From positions 5,331,501 through 5,395,500 of the forward strand of contig CP106741.1 in NCBI GenBank assembly GCA_030323305.1: 64,000 nucleotides of DNA, read 5' to 3'. Shown piece by piece: positions 57,694-64,000 of the stretch (position 1 is its first letter; every line of letters begins with the position of its first letter). Source of the stretch: Paenibacillus sp. CC-CFT747. GTDB taxonomy: Bacteria > Bacillota > Bacilli > Paenibacillales > NBRC-103111. Position numbers and translations under genes: made by a program. The notes beneath the pieces are model-generated. The model did not search any database. It saw only the letters and a list, made by a program, of their open reading frames with translations, and was not told the origin of the DNA.

Positions 57694-57730
57694 AAAGGAC
57701 CAGCCTGCTGCGAATCCGGGCTGGTCCTTT
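57694..57730. terminator. Hairpin between SBP and permease genes
   Basis: AAAGGACCAGCC / GGCTGGTCCTTT, 12 perfect pairs, lies 14 bp past the SBP stop codon. Probably a partial terminator or 3'-stabiliser that raises SBP mRNA over permease mRNA. Confidence 0.85.
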
Positions 57731-57743
57731 CTGCCTTCCGCTA

Positions 57744-59095
57744 TTATTTTTTAGCATTTTTGATGATGGCGTCTGCCCGTGTTTTCATAATCTCGAGCGT
57801 TTTGTCGATCGGCTGGACACCGAACAGGTATTTCTCCATCTCTTCCTTGTAAACGGCGCGAAGCTCTGCCGGTGCGGGAACGCGGTTCGAGGACGGATAG
57901 GTCATTTTATCGGACAGGAGGGCTTGAAGGGAGGCTTTGTCGATTAATTTCTCGGCGTCCCCGATCAGCAGGGAGGAAATCTTGTCGAAGTCGATTTTCT
58001 GGTTGGATGGAATCCGTCCTCCCGGCGCCATTTCCATGACCCCGTCGGTCAGGTACCAGCTCATGAATTTCATCGCCGCTTCCTTGTGGGGGCTGTTTTT
58101 GTTGATGGAGAGATAATCGCCCAGGCCCCCTCCCGGGTTCACCTTCCCGTCCTTTTCGTATTGAGGATAAGGAGCGAAGACAACCGGGAAGTCATGCGGG
58201 AAGTTCTTGGTGTCCTTGATGTAACGGATGAGGTAAGACGCTGCAGGGGCCATGGCCGCTTTTCCGGTCAGGAATTCGTTCTGGAGCGTGATTTTGCCCG
58301 CCACCGCGTCCGGGTACTTGATCAGCGCCCCGCTCTCCTCCAAGGCTTTCTGAAGCTCCAAGCCTTTCTTAAGCGCCGGACTGTTGAAATTCGATGCCCC
58401 TTCTGCCGTAATCAGCCAGTCGGAAGGCTTCGAGGTCGTGGCCACATATTCGCCGAGCGTGCCTTGGGCGGGCTCCAGCACCAGGCCCTTGCGGTCTCCT
58501 TGGTCAGCTTTTTGGCGAGGGCGGCAAATTCGTCCCACGTCCACGATACGGGGAGCTTCTCTCCCGCTTCCTCTAAGGCCGTCTTGTTGATCATAATGGC
58601 CCCTATACTCCGCGAGGCCGGGATGTAGTGAATTTTGTTGTCATACTTGAAGATCCGGTCGGCCCCGATCACCCCGTTCAAATCAAAGCCGGACTTGGCG
58701 ATAAGGTCGTCCAGCGGTTCGGTCATTCCCGCCTGTACCCGCTTCGTGATCCGCTCGTCGGCATAGGTCATGAACAAGTCGGGCGTTTCCGTTTTGGAAA
58801 GCAGGGCGGTTTCCAGCTTAAGATTCCCGGTATCGTCATTGACATAGCGGATATACTCCACCTGGATGTCCGGATGCTCCTTGTTCCACTTGTCGACGAC
58901 CTGCTGGGGGCCGCTCTCCGGCGGTACGCCGCCCCAGAATTTCAAGGAAACCGGTGCGGCCTTCGGCGAGGAGGAAGCTTCCGGTTTGCCGGAGGCTTCG
59001 GCCGGCGGGGCCGGCTCGTTCTTCCCGGAGCAGCCGAGGGACATGGCGGCGGTGATGGTCATGACGGCCGAGAGAGCAATCCATTTGCGATTCAA
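57744..59095 (-). CDS. Extracellular sugar-binding lipoprotein (SBP_bac_1; one frame break)
   Basis: About 450 residues. The lipobox is in AMSLGCSGK after a basic start. The SBP domain shows LKFWGGVPPESGPQQVVDKWNKEHPDIQVEY at the N-terminus (split here by description only), then WTWDEFAALAKKLTK and AAMKFMSWYLTDGVM. The frame breaks at C2 58498-58499, restoring LTKGDRKGLVLEP. The start is a TTG at 59093-59095 with AAGGGG upstream. It is the receptor for the permease pair downstream and lies directly below the YesN regulator, which probably activates it. The substrate is likely an oligosaccharide; its identity is unknown. Confidence 0.9.
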
Positions 59096-59263
59096 TTACA
59101 GCATCCCCTTTCGATGGACAATTGTCTTCCGCTGACTAGGCCGGCGGCAGGTCACGTTCTTAGCGTAGGGGAAACTTCCGGGAATGGAAATGAACGATTC
59201 TTATACAAGTCTGGAGATTTCTTATAGCGGCCGTCCCGGCGGCTTATCGTCGGTTCGCTTGTC

Positions 59264-60856
59264 TTAAGGAAGAAGAAAGGCCTTGCGGAACTCAGTCGGG
59301 TACATGCCTTCGAGCTGCTTAAAGCTTCGGCTGAAGTGATTCGGATCGGCGTAGCCCACCTTCTCCGACACCTCATAAATTTTGATCTGCGGGTCCATCA
59401 GAAGCTCCCGTGCTTTCTTCATGCGCACCTGCATCAAATAGTCGGTAATCGTCTGCCCTGTTTCCTTCTTAAAGAGAATGCTTAAGTAATTCTCCGAGAA
59501 CCCGGCCGCCGCCGCCAGCTCTCCCACCTTCAGGGGAAGATGAAACCCGGTCCGGATCCGGTCGGCCACCGCCTGGATCTCAGGGCGCAGCCGGATTACG
59601 TGCCGTTCTTTGCGATACCCAAGGTAGACGGGAACCCATCCGCTGAGCCAGTCCGCGATCTCCTCCAATGTTTCCCCTTGGCGTACGACGTGATAAGGAA
59701 ACTGACCTTGATGGGATGGCAAGGAAGACAGGCTGTTCTCTTCTCCCTCCAGCAGGGCGGCCAGCCCATCCAGCAGTCGCGCGAGATGACGCCTTACTTC
59801 GGACGGAGGAAGGGAAGCCTTCCCGCGGATTTCCCCTGTCCATTCCCGCAGCCGGCGCGCCATTTCGTCAGCCTCTCCCCGCCCGACCAGGCCCGTCCAC
59901 TCCTCCGCCGGCCATCCAAGAAGGGCTATCCTGGGTTCACGGGGAAGATGGCAGTGGTACAGAATCTGCCCGAAGCCTTCATAGAAGCGGTACCCGAGGG
60001 CTTCCTGCGCCTCTTCGAATGCCCTCCTCCACTCGTAGCGGCTTTCCGCCGGCCGGGAAACCCCGAAGCCGAGCGAGACCTTAATGAAGCCGGCGGCCGA
60101 CCGACCCATCTCCCGCAGCATCTCCGGATCAAACCGATCCTTGATCAGGGCAAATACTCCTCCGTCAATGTCAATGATTTCACCGTTACCATACTTCCCC
60201 ATAATTTCTTCCATAATATTAGCCGTCGTATAATGCAGCAGCTTCTCGCTCTTGAACCGGTTCTCGGCAAGCAGCCGCTCGTAGCGCTCAATCTGAACGG
60301 CAATAACGGTGACGGGGGCCGCCAACGGTGCTACGGAAAATTCCTTAAACAAGCTATCCGTTTCCGTCCGCGAGATGTGCTGCATGAGCAAGTCTCGGAG
60401 CCTTCTTTCCTTGACCTCCCGGCCGTACCGGTTCAGTCGGAATTCCATCTGAGAGCGCTCCCGGTTCTTTTCCCTCGAACGCATGATTTCTTCCTTAAGA
60501 GCACCGAGCTTGCCCATCAGCTCCTTCGGGTCCATCTCGAGCTTCATGAGATATTCGGAAGCCCCCAGCTGAAGAGCCTTGCGCACATAGGCGAAGTCGT
60601 TATGGTTGGAGAGAACGATGACCTTCGTTTCCGGCCACCGCTCATGAATTCTTTCCATCAGCTCAAGCCCGTCCATCCCCTCCATCCGGATGTCCGTCAG
60701 AACAATGTCGCAGGGATGGGCTTGCATTAGGGCAAGAGCCTCCTTGCCGTCGGAGGCTTCTCCTATAATCCGGTAGTCCGCATCGACGGAAGGGATGATC
60801 GTTTTGAGCCCGATTCGAACCAGTATCTCATCATCCACGATCAGCACCGAGATCAT
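59264..60856 (-). CDS. YesN-type response regulator with AraC output domain
   Basis: 530 residues, intact. The N-terminal receiver has DDE at residues 8-10, the phosphate-accepting Asp in DIVLTDIRMEGMDG (about residue 54), and Lys in LMKLEMDP. A long middle region contains coiled and GGDEF-like-degenerate sequence. The C-terminal AraC double helix-turn-helix is VGELAAAAGFSENYLSILFKK and IYEVSEKVGYADPNHFSRSFK. It forms a two-component system with the adjoining histidine kinase and probably activates the SBP-permease genes downstream. AAAGGAGG precedes the ATG. Confidence 0.93.
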   Translation of the reverse strand: MISVLIVDDEILVRIGLKTIIPSVDADYRIIGEASDGKEALALMQAHPCDIVLTDIRMEGMDGLELMERIHERWPETKVIVLSNHNDFAYVRKALQLGASEYLMKLEMDPKELMGKLGALKEEIMRSREKNRERSQMEFRLNRYGREVKERRLRDLLMQHISRTETDSLFKEFSVAPLAAPVTVIAVQIERYERLLAENRFKSEKLLHYTTANIMEEIMGKYGNGEIIDIDGGVFALIKDRFDPEMLREMGRSAAGFIKVSLGFGVSRPAESRYEWRRAFEEAQEALGYRFYEGFGQILYHCHLPREPRIALLGWPAEEWTGLVGRGEADEMARRLREWTGEIRGKASLPPSEVRRHLARLLDGLAALLEGEENSLSSLPSHQGQFPYHVVRQGETLEEIADWLSGWVPVYLGYRKERHVIRLRPEIQAVADRIRTGFHLPLKVGELAAAAGFSENYLSILFKKETGQTITDYLMQVRMKKARELLMDPQIKIYEVSEKVGYADPNHFSRSFKQLEGMYPTEFRKAFLLP

Positions 60857-62629
60857 GCTCTTCCTCCTTTCTTAAGGGGAGCCGGATCATGACCCGCATG
60901 CCCTCCCCTGCGCACTCTGCAGACGGACTCCATATCGGCTTCCCCATTGCATCTTGATCCGCTCATGAACGTTCCGGATGCCGATCCCGCTGTATTTGGC
61001 ATGAGGCTGGTGCATCCTCGCTTCCACTTCCCGAAGCCTCTCCTCGGTCATCCCTTCCCCGTTGTCCTGCAAGCTGATCATAAGATCACCTTCAGCCTCT
61101 TCGGCCTTTATGTCGAGATGAAGGGGAAAGCGTGCCCCGTATTGCAGGCTGTTCTCGACCAAGGGCTGCAGGGTGAACTTGTATAGCCGGCAGGCAAGCA
61201 GCTCCTCGGGAACCTCTGTGTGGACCGATAAATTATCGTTGTACCGGATCTGCTGCAGGGAAAGATAGACGCCAAGGTAATCCAATTCTTCCCGGAGCGT
61301 GACCAGGTTCTCCTGATTCCGCATCGTATACCCGAGCAGCTTGCCCAGCTTGGTCAGCATATCCGTGACATGCTCGGCCCCCGACAGGAGAGCCATCCAC
61401 TTGATGGAATTAAGCGTATTGAGCAGAAAGTGGGGTTGAATCTGCGCTTGAAGCGCCTGAAACTGGGCCATACGCTTGGTTTCCTGCTCCGCCTCAAGAC
61501 GCGCCAGCGTCTCTTTAAGCTGTTCCGCCATCTTGTTGAAGTGGTGCCCGAGCCGGGCCATCTCGTCGCGTCCCCGCACATCCACCGAGGCGTCAAAGTT
61601 GCCTTCCCCGACCCGGCTCATGGAGTGAACCAGGTCCTTAACCGGCTTGGTAAAACGCAGCATAAGGACGACAAAAGCGACCGCGAACAGAAGGAACCAC
61701 AGCGCCACCCAGCCGATCAGACGGTTCTTCTCCGCGGACAGCTGGGCTTCGAAGCCTTTGCGTCCCGTATATTGCACGATCCTCCAGCCAAGCTGGGGAA
61801 TCTCGGCCGTATGCACCAGAAAACCTTTCTCCCCATTTTTCACACTCGGGATGAATTCGTTTCCTTTCGGAATTGTGCCAAGTAAGGGAGAAAGCTCCGC
61901 AGGTAAGGGGTCCATAGTGCCGAAATACTTGCCTACCCCCGTACTGACAAGCGTATAAGTATCTTTTTCCCGCTGGTTCATAAGTTCTTCTTCCGTGTAG
62001 AAGAAAGCCTTCACCGGAATGCCGACGAGGATCACCCCGTGTCCTCTTTCCAGTTCTCCCTTATAGTACCGTGAAAGCACCAGAAGCTTATTCTCATCGG
62101 GGTCGCTGCCCGGAAATTCATGAATAGACCAATGGGGCATCCCTCCTTCCTTCCTCGTTTCTTCGGCTAGAAGGGCCAGGTTCCATTCAGGGGAATCCTG
62201 CCGCTGAAGCGGAGCCCAAGTGGACAGCAAGGTTCCTCTCTCGTCCAGCAGACCTACATATGCCTTACTGTTCAGGAGCAAATCGCGGATGCTGTACATT
62301 TTTCTCTGAAGATCGTCCATAAGCCGGAAAGAGTTATAATTCTCCTCGTACCCGGCCGGTTCCCGCAAATATTTGGTCGTTTGGGGATCGTTGATTAATA
62401 GATTGGTGGCGCTGATAAGGCGGACGGCCCACTCGTTCATTTCATCGGCTTTGCGGTTGATGACGTACTGGTCCGATTGATATAGCTGATTCTCGAGGAT
62501 GGTCTTGGAGGAAAGGTAAAACCGGTAAAAAATGAAGCCCACCGGCAAAATAATAAGCAAAAGCAAGGACCAGACCAGCTTGCCCCGCAGCGAACGGAAC
62601 CGGATAAAATCCGGCCAGCGCATTCTCAT
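60831..62629 (-). CDS. YesM-type sensor histidine kinase (one frame break near the C-terminus)
   Basis: About 599 residues. Two membrane helices (LVWSLLLLIILPVGFIFY and LIGWVALWFLLFAVAFVVLML) flank a Cache-like outside domain (residues about 40-285). A HAMP domain follows (FTKPVKDLVHSMSRVGEGNFD), then the His_kinase motif QIQPHFLLNTLNSIKWM with the phosphorylated His. The HATPase has LQPLVENSLQYG and DNGEGM. The frame breaks at C4 60905-60908; one base gives QGEGMRVMIRLPL and a stop at 60831-60833, overlapping the response regulator start by 26 bp. It senses an external sugar signal, possibly together with the SBP. Confidence 0.92.
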
Positions 62630-62827
62630 TCCCTTCCCTCCTCTTTCTATTAATATATTAAGAAGAGTGGGCTAACTTTCCATTTCTACCTATATTAAAT
62701 CGGGTTCTATTCCCTGTATCAAACCTGTTATTTTATTCAAAGGTTTATTATACGGAATCTCGAGCCAAATGCTTACCGATTCCTTCCTAAATTGTTAAAA
62801 CGGGTGTCGCCGCCCGTAAATTTTTGG

Positions 62828-62833
62828 TATAAT
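62828..62833 (+). promoter_or_regulatory. Extended -10 of the right-end transcript
   Basis: TTGGTATAAT holds a TGnTATAAT extended -10 (TATAAT at 62828-62833) with no clear -35. It would produce a leader of about 220 nt before the lyase-like gene. Confidence 0.55.
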
Positions 62834-62892
62834 CGGCTCGAGGCCAATCATTACCACTATGATACAGGTTACGACTTGAGAGGAAAGGAGGC

Positions 62893-63036
62893 ATGGGCAG
62901 CAGCAAGTTTCCTCGGGAGATCCCCGTTATCCCAAGGTTAACGGCACGATTCTCGCCACAGAACGGCCTCTTACTTAAGCTAATCGCCATACCTAGTGCC
63001 AACCGTCTTTTCCTTGATTCAAATGCAAATCAATAG
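62893..63036 (+). CDS. Possible 47-residue small protein upstream of the lyase-like gene
   Basis: An ATG 1 bp after AAAGGAGG opens a 47-codon frame (starts MGSSKFPREIPVIPRLTARF, ends DSNANQ), ending 24 bp before the next gene. The site lies very close to the ATG (spacing is short), so translation is uncertain. No known family. It may instead be untranslated leader. Confidence 0.35.
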   Translation: MGSSKFPREIPVIPRLTARFSPQNGLLLKLIAIPSANRLFLDSNANQ

Positions 63037-63060
63037 GGATGATACTTGGAGGGAATGGAA

Positions 63061-64000
63061 TGAAACGATTTAATAAGAAACCGCTTCCAATCGCCATGAT
63101 CTTCACCATGCTTGTCTCTCTGTTTTCAACCGTTGCCCCTCTTCAAGCCGAAGACGACTCCGCTCCTTCACCATGCCGGATACTTTAGTATACCGGTTCG
63201 GTACAGGCGACGGGAAGAACGTCAGCCCGACTGGGGATCTCAATGCCGCTCCCAAAGTCACGGTTTCGGGAGACGGCCTCAAAGTTGAAACCACAACCGC
63301 TGCCTCGACCCGTTCCTTCGAATTCTCCGTCGATACTTCCGGGACGTATTTGGTCCGCCTCGGCGGAATGGCCCAGAAAGACGGCGGACGGGCCAACGTT
63401 TCCATTGACGGCAAAGTATACGGTACATACGGCTTTTACAGCGTGACCGGTCAGTATCCGCGACCCGACCAATACATCCAGCAGCTTCCGCTTACCGCAG
63501 GAAGCACACGCTGACCCTGACCATGACGGCCAAAGGAAACGGAGCCGGCAATGGAACGGGCTCCTTCCTCTATCCGACCCGCCTGACCCTCACCGACCTC
63601 GGCACGGTGGCCAACAGCAAAACCCGCAGCACCATCTACACCGAAGCCAAGCTGGCCGCAGCCCGCGCCAACGCAGCCCAGTACGATTGGGCCATGTCCC
63701 TGAAGGACTCGGCGGTTGCCAAAGCCGATTCTTATCTGGCGCTCGGCAAGGAAGCCCTCTGGAATATGGTGGTGACTCAAGCCATTCCGCGCAGCTACAA
63801 TGTCAATCAATTGACCGGTAACTTCAGCCCCGTCTCGGGCGATCTTAAGGCGTACGGCAATTATCCGTGGAAAGCGGACCCGGTGAACGAGCCATGGAAG
63901 ATCGTCGATCCGGCCAGCGGCTACAAGTTTCCGACGAATGATTTCCCCGCCTATTATCGCAGCGGTCTGGATGCGCACGGCAATTTCAACCCGGCTCTGG
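63061..64000 (+). CDS. Large secreted heparinase/alginate-lyase-like protein, N-terminal part (two frame breaks; runs off the window)
   Basis: A signal peptide (PIAMIFTMLVSLFSTVAPLQA) is followed by a beta-sandwich (TLVYRFGTGDG, SFEFSVDTSGTYLVRLGG, KVYGTYGFYSV) and then a helical region (AKLAAARANAAQYDWAMSL, ALWNMVVTQAIPRSYNVNQ, GNYPWKADPVNEPWKIVDP, GYKFPTNDFPAYY). The last block resembles the (alpha/alpha) toroid start of heparinase II/III-type polysaccharide lyases of Paenibacillaceae; this comes from memory and is not certain. Breaks at C2 63165-63166 and A2 63502-63503 are each fixed by one base. GGAGGG precedes the ATG. Divergence from the YesM gene suggests shared control. Confidence 0.7.

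Overview
The window looks like chromosome of a Gram-positive, spore-former-type Bacillota, most likely Paenibacillaceae (Paenibacillus, Cohnella or a relative). The grounds are moderately high GC content, AAGGAGG-type ribosome sites, several complete carbohydrate ABC importers with MsmX-type wiring, a YesM/YesN two-component pair, an S-layer-homology protein, CcpN with a PPDK regulatory protein, CsoR, and small DUF families typical of this group. No rRNA, tRNA, CRISPR array, transposase or phage module was seen.

Left part (1-15327, all on the minus strand): one very long transcription unit. From its 5' end it holds an SBP lipoprotein, the ABC ATPase, a giant SBP with two N-terminal carbohydrate-binding-like repeats, a permease pair, an NHL-repeat/TPR membrane protein, a Yip1-like membrane protein, a DUF5696-like protein, a second permease pair and two Gfo/Idh/MocA dehydrogenases. 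It lies directly behind a Tat-exported beta-helix (pectate-lyase-like) protein.

Tat island (15364-24160): two Tat-signal beta-helix proteins, a sugar-phosphate isomerase/epimerase, a third Tat-signal protein of unknown function, and a minimal TatA-TatC translocase. Five promoters here share one rigid architecture. A -10 hexamer has no good -35, a TGCAAAAA box lies exactly 46 bp upstream of it, and further TGYAC-type half-sites lie 12 and 33 bp beyond that box. I read this as an activator-controlled regulon that couples Tat export of glycan-active proteins to uptake and catabolism of the products.

Middle (24407-53130): a ROK regulator with nagB-nagA; small DUF genes; a FusB-type EF-G-binding protein behind a leader-peptide region; a gluconeogenic control operon (ccpN, PPDK regulator, glpX); a deleted DUF421 gene; a Zn-dehydrogenase with AraC regulator; a beta-lactamase-like hydrolase; TetR and MFS genes; flavohaemoglobin with a CRP/FNR-type box; uppP; a CsoR/four-helix copper-protein pair; and a secreted propeller protein beside an SLH-anchored protein.

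Right part (53339-64000): a polysaccharide-utilisation locus with a GH99/WbsX-like secreted enzyme, a permease pair, an SBP, the YesN/YesM pair, and the start of a large secreted lyase-like protein.

Caveat: about fifty reading-frame breaks occur across the window. In most, one base missing from a short homopolymer (usually G/C) explains the break and restores a conserved protein. I treat these as consensus-sequence errors and give full corrected gene extents. The one gene that looks truly damaged is the DUF421 gene at 30303-30675.
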